In this document: one piece after another, positions 35,778 to 43,874 of the stretch
Layout of the letters: each line of letters begins with the position of its first letter
Numbering within the stretch: position 1 is the first letter of the stretch
Assembly: GCF_000014425.1 (NCBI RefSeq)
Contig: NC_008530.1
Location: 930,001 to 994,000 of the forward strand
Length of the DNA: 64,000 bases
Reading direction: 5' to 3'
Source of the DNA: Lactobacillus gasseri ATCC 33323 = JCM 1131
GTDB taxonomy: Bacteria; Bacillota; Bacilli; Lactobacillales; Lactobacillaceae
Notes under the pieces: model-generated
Told to the model about the DNA's origin: nothing
The model's input: only the letters and a program-made list of their open reading frames with translations
Databases searched by the model: none
Program-made: the position numbers and the translations under genes

Positions 35778-36765
35778 ATGCAACCAATTTCTAACATGTT
35801 AATGATGATTTTGGTAATCGGGATTTTAACCTATGGTGCAATTCGGGTAATGCAAGGCAGTGGGTGCCCTCATTTCATTTTTAATGTACTTGTTCCAATT
35901 AATGGGACCAGTAATTATGGTTAGCTAATTCTTTAACGAATTAGCCAAGACATCAGGCTCAACTGAACGTATTCGTGAAATGCTCAATGAACCCATTGAA
36001 GAATCTGCTGCTGATCAAAAAGTTGATGTTGCTTGTAAAGAATTGCAATTGCAAAATGTCAGCTTCTCTTATGAAAAAGATAAGCAAATTTTGCATGACA
36101 TTAATGAAGTGGCTAAACCAAATACGGTTGTCGCTTTTGCTGGACCATCTGGTGGTGGTAAATCAACAATTTTCTCATTGATTGAACGTTTCTATAAACC
36201 AACTTCAGGTAAGATTACGATTGGTAATGAAAATATTGACAATATCGATTTAACTAATTGGCGTCATCAAATTGGTTTAGTCGGTCAGAATTCTGCAGTA
36301 ATGCCAGGAACAATTCGTGAAAACTTAGTTTATGGATTAGATCATGAAGTAAATGATGACGAACTATGGCGTGTACTAAAGATGGCATATGCTGATAAAT
36401 TCGTAAAAGAATCAGAAGATGACTTGGGTACTCAAATTGGTGAACGAGGGGTAAAACTTTCTGGTGGTCAAAGACAGAGAATTGCGATTGCTCGCGCATT
36501 CTTACGTGATCCAAATATCTTAATGCTTGATGAAGCAACTGCTAGTCTTGACTCAGAATCTGAAGCAATGGTGCAAAAAGCTTTAACCAGCTTAATGAAG
36601 AATAGAATGACTTTAGTCATTGCACACCGTTTAAGTACGATTGTTGATGCAGATAGAATCTACTTCATTGATCATGGTACAGTTTCCGGTTCTGGTACGC
36701 ACGAAGAATTAGTTAAGTCAACACCGCTTTATGCTGAGTACGTTCATAATCAATTTAAGAAATAA
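35778..36765 (+). pseudogene. Multidrug-type ABC exporter (LmrA/BmrA-like), 5'-truncated
   Basis: Only the last transmembrane helices and the ATPase remain. A frame MQPISNMLMMILVIGILTYG shifts near 35865 to GALISFLMYLFQLMGPVI, meets a TAA at 35925 in VS-FFNELAKTS, then runs open through the complete ATPase. The ATPase has Walker A GPSGGGKST, signature LSGGQRQR, Walker B ILMLDEATAS and the H-loop VIAHRLS. About half of the protein is missing. The free ATPase frame (35980-36765) has no ribosome site and is unlikely to serve a transporter. Confidence 0.85.
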
Positions 36766-36870
36766 TATATAGAAAGAAGCTGATTTTATATCTAGGATTT
36801 CCAATTGTTAGTTTTATTGTTTCAATGGGACCTAAGCCTGGTCCTAGACCGGAGAATAAAAAATAAATTT

Positions 36871-36902
36871 AAGGAGTTGCTTGAGAAAGCAGCTCTTTTT
36901 TG
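36871..36902 (+). terminator. Rho-independent terminator
   Basis: GAGTTGCT-TGAGAA-AGCAGCTC (one G-U pair) then six T. Between the ABC remnant and this hairpin a short startless tail (FPIVSFIVSMGPKPGPRPE) suggests another lost gene end. Confidence 0.75.
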
Positions 36903-36934
36903 TGTATAAGTTAAAAAATGGATGAAATTGGGTA

Positions 36935-36958
36935 AAAGTTTAACTATAGTTAAACTTT
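36935..36958. promoter_or_regulatory. Perfect 24-bp palindrome, candidate operator 1
   Basis: Every base from 36935 to 36958 is symmetric; the half-site is AAAGTTTAACTA. It lies 135 bp before the aldo-keto reductase gene, and a related site follows at 36978. The size and symmetry suit a TetR/MarR-type dimer. A partial half-site (TAGTTAAATTATAG) lies before the TetR gene at 38555-39142, which makes that regulator a candidate. Confidence 0.65.
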
Positions 36959-36977
36959 CGAGATAAATGGGACATAA

Positions 36978-36994
36978 TTTAACTTATAGTTAAA
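36978..36994. promoter_or_regulatory. Second related palindrome, candidate operator 2
   Basis: TTTAACT-TAT-AGTTAAA shares its half-site TTTAACT/AGTTAAA with the 24-bp palindrome; the centres are about 40 bp apart. Paired operators at nearly four helical turns suggest cooperative binding. Confidence 0.55.
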
Positions 36995-37092
36995 CTTTTG
37001 ATATTCGAATGCTTAATAGAAATAAATAATCATTTTTAGTATATGATTGATTATAGAAATAAACTGAAAAAATATATTGAGGTAACTTTGAT

Positions 37093-37914
37093 ATGAAGCA
37101 ATTAACATTAAATAATGACGTTAAAATTCCAATTTTTGGTTTTGGAACTTATGAAATTAGTCCTGATCAAACAAAGCAAGCAGTATTATCAGCTTTTGAA
37201 GAAGGTTATCGCTTAATTGATACGGCGCAATATTATCAAAATGAACAACAAGTTGGCGAAGCGGTGAAAGCAAGCGGTCTAAATCGTGATGAGGTGTTTA
37301 TCACAACTAAAACGATGACTGATGGTTATGAAGATACTAAGATTGGTTTAGATGAATCATTGAGAAGAATTGGACTAGATTATTTTGACCTGGTTTTAAT
37401 TCACTGGCCGATGGGACATGATATTGATACTTGGCATGCACTGGAAGCAGCATATAAAGCAGGAAAGACGCGCGCAATTGGAATTAGTAATTTTAATAGT
37501 CGCCAAACTTTAGATCTAATTCACCAAAGTAGTGTCCGTCCAATGGTTGATCAAATTGAAACTCATTTATTTTTGCAGCAATGGAAGATGCACGAATTTT
37601 TAGAAAAAGAAAATATTGTGCACGAAAGTTATAGTCCGCTTGGTAATGGTCAGCAAAATCTAATAAGTAATCCAGTTTTAAAAGAAATTAGCGAAAAATA
37701 TGGGAAATCACCAATTCAAGTAATTTTGCGTTACTTGGTTCAAAACGATGTTGTAACTATTCCGCGTTCAACTAATCCAGCTCATATTAAGTCAAATATT
37801 GATATCTTTGATTTTGAATTAGATAATGATGATCTTAAGAGATTACGCGTTTTAGACGAACGTAAGCCAATTGATGGTTGGCCTGCAGAAATGCGTGAAG
37901 ATGAAGATTATTAA
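37093..37914 (+). CDS. Aldo-keto reductase (AKR5-like)
   Basis: A 273-residue TIM-barrel NADPH reductase. The catalytic tetrad is visible: Asp43 and Tyr48 in DTAQYYQNE, Lys73 in ITTKTM and His104 in LIHWP. The cofactor end reads IPRSTNPAHIKSN. Length and motifs match 2,5-diketo-gluconate reductase-like enzymes that reduce diverse aldehydes and ketones; substrate unknown. It lies downstream of two palindromic operator candidates and is monocistronic, ended by a strong hairpin. Confidence 0.9.
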   Translation: MKQLTLNNDVKIPIFGFGTYEISPDQTKQAVLSAFEEGYRLIDTAQYYQNEQQVGEAVKASGLNRDEVFITTKTMTDGYEDTKIGLDESLRRIGLDYFDLVLIHWPMGHDIDTWHALEAAYKAGKTRAIGISNFNSRQTLDLIHQSSVRPMVDQIETHLFLQQWKMHEFLEKENIVHESYSPLGNGQQNLISNPVLKEISEKYGKSPIQVILRYLVQNDVVTIPRSTNPAHIKSNIDIFDFELDNDDLKRLRVLDERKPIDGWPAEMREDEDY

Positions 37915-37947
37915 GTCAAAATTGAACTAAAAGTTCAAAATAAAAGC

Positions 37948-37995
37948 CGCATTTTGGTAAAGTGGTGAACATTTTTACCAAAATGTGATTTTTAT
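37948..37995 (+). terminator. Rho-independent terminator
   Basis: CGCATTTTGGTAAA and TTTACCAAAATGTG pair around a short loop, followed by ATTTTTATT. Confidence 0.85.
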
Positions 37996-38013
37996 TCAGT
38001 TCAAGTATAATAA

Positions 38014-38319
38014 TTTAACCCTGATTTAAATGATGGGGTTAATAAATACTCAAATGTTGGGAGCTGTACGAGCGTATTAGCTTTTCAACTAGTTATTGTT
38101 GATGAGGAAGATCCATTATATGAAATTGAGCTAGAAAATAAGTTTAACCTCCCTTTATTTACTGGAGAAAGAGAAATTAGCATGCTAGCCTCTGGTTTAA
38201 AATTAAAGGCGAAAAATAATGTTTTGAGTTTAGTTAGTGATGAAGGCGTGATTGATGATACAATTAGCATTAACGATATAACTAAAGATAAACAATCATT
38301 CGTTTTAAATAAAATTTAG
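38014..38319 (+). pseudogene. Unrecognised open frame of about 100 codons with no start codon
   Basis: Open from a stop at 38011 to TAG 38317. The translation looks protein-like (LAFQLVIVDEEDPLYEIELE, FTGEREISMLASGLKLKA, LVSDEGVIDDTISIND) but no ATG, GTG or TTG lies in its first half and there is no ribosome site. It is followed by a clean terminator, as for a real gene. I read it as the C-terminal remnant of an unidentified gene. Confidence 0.4.
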
Positions 38320-38344
38320 TTTAGTAGTTAAATACCCACTCACT

Positions 38345-38378
38345 AGAATTGAAAGTTTTGCTTTCAATTCTTTTTTTG
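38345..38378 (+). terminator. Rho-independent terminator
   Basis: AGAATTGAAAG-TTTTG-CTTTCAATTCT followed by seven T, closing the orphan frame upstream. Confidence 0.88.
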
Positions 38379-38515
38379 TAGAAGTGCACTATAAATCATA
38401 TTCATACTACCAATAATTATTTTAATTTTTAATATATTTTCTGCAGTAATATATTAATCAATGAGAAATGTCATTAAGTTAAGACATGACTACTTAGCTT
38501 TGTATTTTAAGACAT

Positions 38516-38533
38516 TGATTCAATATTGAATCA
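38516..38533. repeat. 18-bp perfect palindrome downstream of the TetR gene
   Basis: TGATTCAAT-ATTGAATCA followed by GCGTTTTTT. With 7-bp arms and a tiny loop it may serve as a weak bidirectional terminator or a binding site. Another inverted repeat (TTAATATATT / AATATATTAA) lies at 38429-38457. The rest of 38379-38554 holds nothing recognisable. Confidence 0.45.
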
Positions 38534-38554
38534 GCGTTTTTTCCATGTTTTTGA

Positions 38555-39142
38555 TTAACTTAGTTTTGTTAATTCTCCGTTTCGCATTTTAAAGAAAAAA
38601 GTAGCCATTTCTTTGGCTGAATAGTTGGGGTGGATAGTCCAAAAACGAATAATTCCAATTAATGCAGAAATGCTGTAATAAGAAAATAGTTCTTGTAAGT
38701 CATTATTTGCTTGTAAATGCATCAATGAATGTGACAATCCTTCCATTTCTAACAAATGGTCCATTAACTTGGTTGAGAAACTTAGGTCACCATGACTGGA
38801 AATCAGAATACGAATTGTTACTAAGTTGTCTTTGAAGACCTGTAAAAAATTAGTTAGATATTCAATACCATTATCAGATTTTAATGCTAGTTGATCGAGC
38901 ATTTTCTGATGTGGTTTTTTTAATGCCGTAAAAAGCCTAGCTTCAATCTGCTCAATAATTGCCCATTTATCGTTGAAATGGCGATAAATAGTAACACGAT
39001 TAATATTTGCCATGTCAGCTAATTCATTCATCGTAATTTTATTTAAATCACTTGAATCCATTAATTTTAATAGTGCAGATTCTATTATTTGATCAGTTTT
39101 TTTGCTTTTCTTATGATATTTATTCAAAATGCAACACTCCAT
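38555..39142 (-). CDS. TetR/AcrR-family transcriptional regulator
   Basis: 195 residues from ATG 39142; a TTG five codons in (39127) has the better ribosome site (GGAGTG) and may be the real start. The HTH reads MNELADMANINRVTIYRHFNDKWAI, a classic TetR domain. The C-terminal ligand domain (about residues 80-195) is helical and ends FFKMRNGELTKLS. It diverges from the alpha/beta hydrolase at 39217, so that gene and the linked reductase are likely targets. Confidence 0.88.
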   Translation of the reverse strand: MECCILNKYHKKSKKTDQIIESALLKLMDSSDLNKITMNELADMANINRVTIYRHFNDKWAIIEQIEARLFTALKKPHQKMLDQLALKSDNGIEYLTNFLQVFKDNLVTIRILISSHGDLSFSTKLMDHLLEMEGLSHSLMHLQANNDLQELFSYYSISALIGIIRFWTIHPNYSAKEMATFFFKMRNGELTKLS

Positions 39143-39216
39143 CTCATTTTGTAGTTAAATTATAGTCCTTTTTTCTCTAAGATTGAATCAACAATTAAGA
39201 AGAGAGGTAATAACCC

Positions 39217-40383
39217 ATGACAGAAATCTTTAAGAAACATTGGTCAGAATATAAATATAGTAAAAACATGTTGCAAGATGCATTAATCAAGCATGTGATG
39301 GATTTAATGCCATATCGCATGAGCGATGAAGGTGAAGTCTTAGAAATCATTATGAATATTAAAGAAAGTGATGAACAAAGCTGGATTAATGCCTGGAGTA
39401 ATATGGCAGCAAACTTACAGAACCGTGCGCATAAGTTTGAAAAAGCCGGCAAATTAATTAGTGCTGGTAGTAGTTATCTGCGGGCTTCTACTTATTGGCG
39501 TGTATCCCTAATGTATTTTGGTGATTGGCAGGACCCTAGAATGCAAGAATTTTCTCAAAGAAGTAAAGACTGTTATGACCGTGCTTTAGAGTTAAATGGT
39601 TATCCTGGTGAAGCAATAAGAATTCCTTATGAAAATACTTATTTACCAGGTCATTTTTACCGCTCGCCGTTTGCTAAAAATAAAAAGGCACCATTATTAA
39701 TCGTAATTCCAGGACGGGATACTTGGGCAGATGATACAATTTGGGTTACTGACGCGGCAATTAAGCGCGGAATTCATGCCCTAACTTTTGATGGACCTGG
39801 ACAAGGGATGGCATTAAGACTGCAAGACTTAAAGTTTAGACCAGACTTTGGAAATGTTTTAGGACCAGTTATTGATTTCGCTCAAAAACAAGAGGAAGTT
39901 GATTCAGAACAAATCGGAGCAATGGGTATGAGCTTTGGCGGCTTTTTAGTAGCGCGTGGTGCAGCTTTTGATAATCGATTAAAGTTTATTATTTCAGATC
40001 CTGGTAATATGAATTGGGGTGGCATGATTGCTAAACGGTTAGAAAAAGCACTTAAAATACCAGCGATGATTCGACCTAATATGATTGACTTTGTTTTAAA
40101 AGACTATGAATGGAAGCATGGAGCAAATAATAAAACTATAATTAACGAATTAAAGAAATTTGATAATACAAAAATTGTACAAAATATTAAAACTAAAACT
40201 TTAGTTTTAGATGGTTCCGCAGAGGTTACTCATGGAGCAGCGAAAAAGTTTTATGATGCTTTAACCTGTCCTAAGGACTACTTACTGTTTGATGAAAATT
40301 CAACTGCTCAGCAACATACGCAAATGGGTGGCTATGCAACTGGAACTGAATATATTATGAATTGGATTGAAGACAATTTTTAG
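39217..40383 (+). CDS. Alpha/beta hydrolase with N-terminal helical domain
   Basis: A 388-residue protein with AGAGGT before the ATG. Residues 1-130 are a helical lid-like domain. The hydrolase fold begins near LLIVIPGRDTWADD, has the nucleophile elbow GMSFGG, an acid in LVLDGSAEVTHG and a C-terminal His in STAQQHTQMGG. The layout is like FrsA / 2,6-dihydropseudooxynicotine-hydrolase-type C-C bond hydrolases and esterases. The substrate is unknown. It is 20 bases from the next gene and shares its operon, with the divergent TetR as probable repressor. Confidence 0.8.
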   Translation: MTEIFKKHWSEYKYSKNMLQDALIKHVMDLMPYRMSDEGEVLEIIMNIKESDEQSWINAWSNMAANLQNRAHKFEKAGKLISAGSSYLRASTYWRVSLMYFGDWQDPRMQEFSQRSKDCYDRALELNGYPGEAIRIPYENTYLPGHFYRSPFAKNKKAPLLIVIPGRDTWADDTIWVTDAAIKRGIHALTFDGPGQGMALRLQDLKFRPDFGNVLGPVIDFAQKQEEVDSEQIGAMGMSFGGFLVARGAAFDNRLKFIISDPGNMNWGGMIAKRLEKALKIPAMIRPNMIDFVLKDYEWKHGANNKTIINELKKFDNTKIVQNIKTKTLVLDGSAEVTHGAAKKFYDALTCPKDYLLFDENSTAQQHTQMGGYATGTEYIMNWIEDNF

Positions 40384-40403
40384 TTAATAGGAAGGAGAAG
40401 CTA

Positions 40404-41051
40404 ATGAAACTCTTTTTAATTGGTGCTACAGGTAGAACAGGATCTGAAATAGTTAAACAAGCTTTAACACGTAATGATGAATTAGTTGCTTACGTTCGAA
40501 ATCCGTCAAAGTTAAATATAAATGATCCTGAGCTAACAGTAATTAAAGGACAACTTGATGATGTTGCAAAAATGGCTTCTGAAATGAAGGGATGTAACGC
40601 TGTATTAGTAACGTTAGGTAATCCAATTTCTAACAGTAGTGGTAAATTATTTAGTTTTGCAATACCTGATATTATTAAGGCAATGGATCAAGCAAAAATC
40701 AAACGATTAATTAGTCTTTCTGCATTAGGTGTTGGTACAACTTTAGCCAATACCAGTTATCCTTACCGTATGGGAGCCAAAGGATTTTTGAAAGGTAATT
40801 TTTCTGACCATGAAGCGGGTGAAAGTCAACTTAAGAATTCTGATTTAAACTGGACTACCGTTCATCCTGGTCCGTTGTTTAATGGCAAAAAGACTGAAAA
40901 TCCTTTAGTTAGGGATGCTGATTCGGGATACAAGATGCCAGGTGCACCTCGAACTTATCGTAGTGATGTAGCGCAGGTGATGTTAAGAATTATCAAGGAT
41001 CGTAAAACCTTTGGTAAACAGTTAATCATGTGTTCAAAGCAAGATAAATAG
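40404..41051 (+). CDS. NAD(P)-binding Rossmann protein (NmrA/SDR-like)
   Basis: A 215-residue protein with AAGGAG before the ATG. The N-terminus LFLIGATGRTGSEIV is the atypical SDR glycine motif GxTGxxG. LISLSALGVG and TTVHPGPLFNG follow in the places expected for NAD(P)H-binding NmrA-like or flavin-reductase-like proteins. The YxxxK motif is not clear. Probably an NADPH-dependent reductase or redox sensor, co-transcribed with the hydrolase. Confidence 0.8.
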   Translation: MKLFLIGATGRTGSEIVKQALTRNDELVAYVRNPSKLNINDPELTVIKGQLDDVAKMASEMKGCNAVLVTLGNPISNSSGKLFSFAIPDIIKAMDQAKIKRLISLSALGVGTTLANTSYPYRMGAKGFLKGNFSDHEAGESQLKNSDLNWTTVHPGPLFNGKKTENPLVRDADSGYKMPGAPRTYRSDVAQVMLRIIKDRKTFGKQLIMCSKQDK

Positions 41052-41099
41052 CCCTCTTTAATATTAATACCTATTGGTACATTTTTAATTTTAGAGGGC
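41051..41099 (+). terminator. Possible terminator hairpin with large loop
   Basis: GCCCTCT (41051-41057) and AGAGGGC (41093-41099) pair across 35 bases that contain an inner ACC-TATT-GGT hairpin. No T run follows, so its terminating ability is doubtful. Confidence 0.35.
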
Positions 41100-41228
41100 G
41101 AAAAATCTACTTTTGATTAAATGAAAATAAGGCTTTGCGTTAAAAACTTATTGTATATTTTTTGTTTTATGATACTATGCTTAATAACATAGCGAAAAAA
41201 ATAGTGATTAAGTTTACTACGCGTATAC

Positions 41229-41283
41229 CTTGGAAAACTCCAAGCAGTTATGTTCTCAAATTTAACTGTAAGGAGTTTTTTTC
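41229..41283 (+). promoter_or_regulatory. Attenuator-like leader hairpin hiding the ribosome site of the MFS gene
   Basis: AAAACTCC (41234-41241) pairs with GGAGTTTT (41272-41279), reinforced inside by GCAGTTA (41244-41250) with TAACTGT (41263-41269); seven T follow. The 3' arm contains the AAGGAG ribosome site of the ATG at 41284. A competing hairpin CTTGG-AAAACT-CCAAG (41229-41244) would free that site. Upstream, an ATG at 41177 opens a frame running through the hairpin. This is the architecture of ribosome- or ligand-controlled attenuators before resistance pumps; no known riboswitch class is recognised. Confidence 0.6.
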
Positions 41284-42516
41284 ATGCACAAAAATATATA
41301 TTATTCATGGGCTAGTAACTTTTATCGATTATTTATTGGCCAAGGGCTAGCTACTATTATTTCAGAAACTGTCAATTATAGTTTGCTTTTTTATCTTACC
41401 TCAATTTCGAAATCAGCCACTATTTTATCTATTTCTGAAATAATTTCTTTATTACCAATCGCATTATTTGCTCTCTTCGCTGGCGTAATGGCAGATAGAG
41501 TTAGTAAGAAAAAGATACTTATTTTTTCTGATACAATCAGCCTTATTGTTACTCTTTTACTATTTTTGCAGGCAATCAATAGCCACAATAATCTAACGAT
41601 TGATCTAATTCTGATTTCAAATTTACTTAGATCAACTACTATTAGTATTCAGAATCCGACTATTCAATCTGCTGTACCTGAACTTGTACCTGATGATAAG
41701 CTTTTAAAAATAAATGGACAATATAGTTCGCTTCAAGCACTTAATCAATTCTTTCCGCCGATTTTAGGTGGAATATTATATGGATTGCTGCCAGTAGACT
41801 ATATTCTTTTACTATCAGGACTTGCAAACGTAATAGGTATTTGTGCCGTAATAATTACATGCTTTCCGAGGAATGAAGTTAATAATGCAAATCAACGAGG
41901 CTTTCACCTTCTGTTCGAATTAAAACAAGGTCTTCATAGTATTATTCAAGTTACTGGCCTGAATAGGGTGATTATTTACAAGGCTTTTTCCGTAGCTATT
42001 ATTGTGCCATCAACTGCTTTATATCCACTTATGATTAGTGAACATTTTCATGGATCTTTAAAATTTGATGCGCCGTTAGTGGAAGTTTCAATTGCATTAG
42101 GTATGACATTAAGTGGTCTGTGTATGGGAAATTTAAATAATTTATCATATCGACTTATACCTGCAGGTATTGGAGTGCTAGGAATCGGATTAAGTTTGTT
42201 TATTTCTGGTATACTTCCCGGCAATCATTATGGTTTTATAATCTTTATTATTATTAATTTTATTGCTGGGTTATGTATTCCTTTGATTGATGCACCTGTT
42301 CAAACATTGCTTCAAGATAAGGTTGAACATAAAAACTTAGGAAAGGTAATTAGTTTTTATTTAATGATGATCGGATTGGCCAGACCTGCGGGTCTAAGTT
42401 TAAGTAGTGTGATAAGTAAATTTATGTCTACTGCTGAGATTTTTATTGGATCAGGAATACTACTTATTTTGATGCTTTTAGTTGCTTTATTTGATAGGAA
42501 GCTTAGAAGTATTTAA
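41284..42516 (+). CDS. MFS transporter of the macrolide-efflux (MefA-like) type
   Basis: A 410-residue protein with about twelve transmembrane helices. The loop after helix 2 reads GVMADRVSKKKILIFSD, the MFS motif A (GxxxDRxxRKK). Overall organisation (ATIISETVNYSLLFYLT, IQNPTIQSAVPELVPDDKL) matches the DHA3 family that includes MefA. It probably exports hydrophobic compounds; actual drugs cannot be inferred. Its ribosome site is buried in an upstream hairpin, suggesting induction. Confidence 0.85.
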   Translation: MHKNIYYSWASNFYRLFIGQGLATIISETVNYSLLFYLTSISKSATILSISEIISLLPIALFALFAGVMADRVSKKKILIFSDTISLIVTLLLFLQAINSHNNLTIDLILISNLLRSTTISIQNPTIQSAVPELVPDDKLLKINGQYSSLQALNQFFPPILGGILYGLLPVDYILLLSGLANVIGICAVIITCFPRNEVNNANQRGFHLLFELKQGLHSIIQVTGLNRVIIYKAFSVAIIVPSTALYPLMISEHFHGSLKFDAPLVEVSIALGMTLSGLCMGNLNNLSYRLIPAGIGVLGIGLSLFISGILPGNHYGFIIFIIINFIAGLCIPLIDAPVQTLLQDKVEHKNLGKVISFYLMMIGLARPAGLSLSSVISKFMSTAEIFIGSGILLILMLLVALFDRKLRSI

Positions 42517-42642
42517 GCTAGTTGAATATATGAATTTAACTAACTACATAATTTATTTCTCTTCTAGATATGGAAACTTACTTACATTCATTGTCTTTTT
42601 ACTTTTATTCAGAGATTAGGAGTAACCAAATAATCAAATTAG

Positions 42643-42690
42643 AAAAAGCGAGCAATGCATTTTAAAATTGAAAATCATTGCTCGCTTTTA
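42643..42690 (+). terminator. Rho-independent terminator
   Basis: AAAAGCGAGCAATG and CATTGCTCGCTTTT are perfect arms, which also work on the minus strand. It ends the MFS transcript. The stretch 42517-42642 shows nothing recognisable. Confidence 0.88.
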
Positions 42691-42726
42691 TAAACTAGAA
42701 ACTTTTTTAGATACTTTTAGGTATAG

Positions 42727-42840
42727 CTATTTCTTGAAATTTTGATATCCGGCTTCGGTAAATTTATTTAATAATTTTACATCATGAGACCATTTCTGAT
42801 CTTTAACAAAATGATGGGCACGGTTAACTGCAAATGAACC
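42727..42840 (-). pseudogene. C-terminal fragment of an unidentified protein
   Basis: The leftward frame encodes GSFAVNRAHHFVKDQKWSHD and continues about 17 residues to LNKFTEAGYQNFKK and a stop at 42727. It has no start and breaks exactly where a truncated TauE gene begins in the other direction. I do not recognise the parent protein. Confidence 0.5.
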
Positions 42841-43233
42841 ATGAATAATATAAAGGAAAATATTGTTTTAGCTTTCTTTGTAGGTTTATTTTTAGGAGCC
42901 ATTTCGATCTTTCTGGCTATTGGTGGTGGACCACTTAATGTGTCTCTATTCGTAATAATTTTTCACTTCACAATGAAGCAATCTTCGGTTTATTCAATTG
43001 CAACGGTCTTTTTCTCACAAATTACCAAAATCATTTCGATTGTTGCTAGTGCACAATATCATATGTTTGATATGAAAATGATTCCTATGTTGATCATTGC
43101 TTCAATTATTGGCGGTTATATTGGTACAGTTTGGAACCAGAAAATTTCATCAGCAAAATTGGAAAATCTTTATACAGTTTTCATGATTGCTATTACAGCA
43201 ATTACTTGCTTTAATGTAATTCATTTTATATAA
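42841..43233 (+). pseudogene. TauE/SafE family permease, C-terminal half
   Basis: 130 residues with four hydrophobic segments. FLGAISIFLAIGGGPLNVSL is the repeat motif of TauE/SafE sulfite/anion exporters, which are normally about 250 residues with two such repeats; the first is missing. There is no ribosome site before the ATG at 42841 and the upstream bases belong to another broken gene. Probably non-functional. Confidence 0.75.
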
Positions 43234-43256
43234 AAAAAGCAGGTAATAAACCTGCT
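43232..43256 (-). terminator. Terminator for leftward transcription
   Basis: AGCAGGT-AATAA-ACCTGCT with seven A on its plus-strand left, i.e. a T run when read leftward. It ends the MFS remnant at 43306-43696. Confidence 0.75.
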
Positions 43257-43305
43257 TCAATTAACTATCTATTTTTGTAGCTCTTTACAAAACGCGTAAC
43301 AGTAA

Positions 43306-43696
43306 TTATTCAGCTGTTGCAGCGAATATCAGAGCAAAGATGAAGGCAATATGTAAACCGGACATAAATAATTGATTTTGTCCTACTGGATAAGTGGTGA
43401 TATTTTTACCAGCTTTAAAACTCATTGAGCTATAAAAGGATAATGGTTGATAGACTTACTCCAAGTTCCATCCCGAAATTACGAGCTAAGGAATTAACAC
43501 TACCAGCAATCCCTAAGAATTGCTGGTCAACGGAAGACATAATAACTGAATTGTTTGGCGATTGAAAGAGTCCCATTCTGACTCCGTAAAATAGGGAAGT
43601 AACTACGAAGAGCCAAAGTGGTGAATTTAAGTTAAAGGAAGTCATAAAGGTAAAAATCGCAATTGCAATTAAAGCAGCAATTCGTTTGTTTTTCAT
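43306..43696 (-). pseudogene. MFS drug transporter (DHA2/EmrB-like), C-terminal fragment with frameshift
   Basis: The ATG at 43696 reads MKNKRIAALIAIAIFTFMTS, with SPNNSVIMSSVDQQFLGIAG and the family end ARNFGMELGVSLSTI. A one-base shift near 43432 is needed to continue YSSMSFKAGKNITTYP to the stop at 43306. A full DHA2 pump has about 480 residues, so some 350 N-terminal residues are missing. Confidence 0.82.
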
Positions 43697-43874
43697 GGAA
43701 TTATCTCTTTCCCTACTTTTTACAAGTTACAGATGAATGGTAATGCTTGCGTTTACAGATGTCAACATTCATTTGATTTTTGTCCATTAGTTTTGAGCAA
43801 AATACGATGGATATTAAATAATAAGTGTTACCATTAAAACTGTAAAGAAGAAACTATTGTGTTAGGAGGATTTT

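Noticed and set aside
35980-36765. A stand-alone ABC ATPase gene
   Set aside because: Upstream sequence continues the same protein (transmembrane helices) through a frameshift and a stop, so it is the end of a truncated half-transporter.
41229-41283. A simple terminator for the upstream operon
   Set aside because: The hairpin contains the ribosome site of the next gene and has a competing structure, so regulation is the better reading, although termination is likely part of it.
41162-41350. A 62-residue independent gene before the MFS transporter
   Set aside because: It overlaps the MFS start, has no ribosome site and spans the attenuator hairpin; at most its first part is a leader frame.
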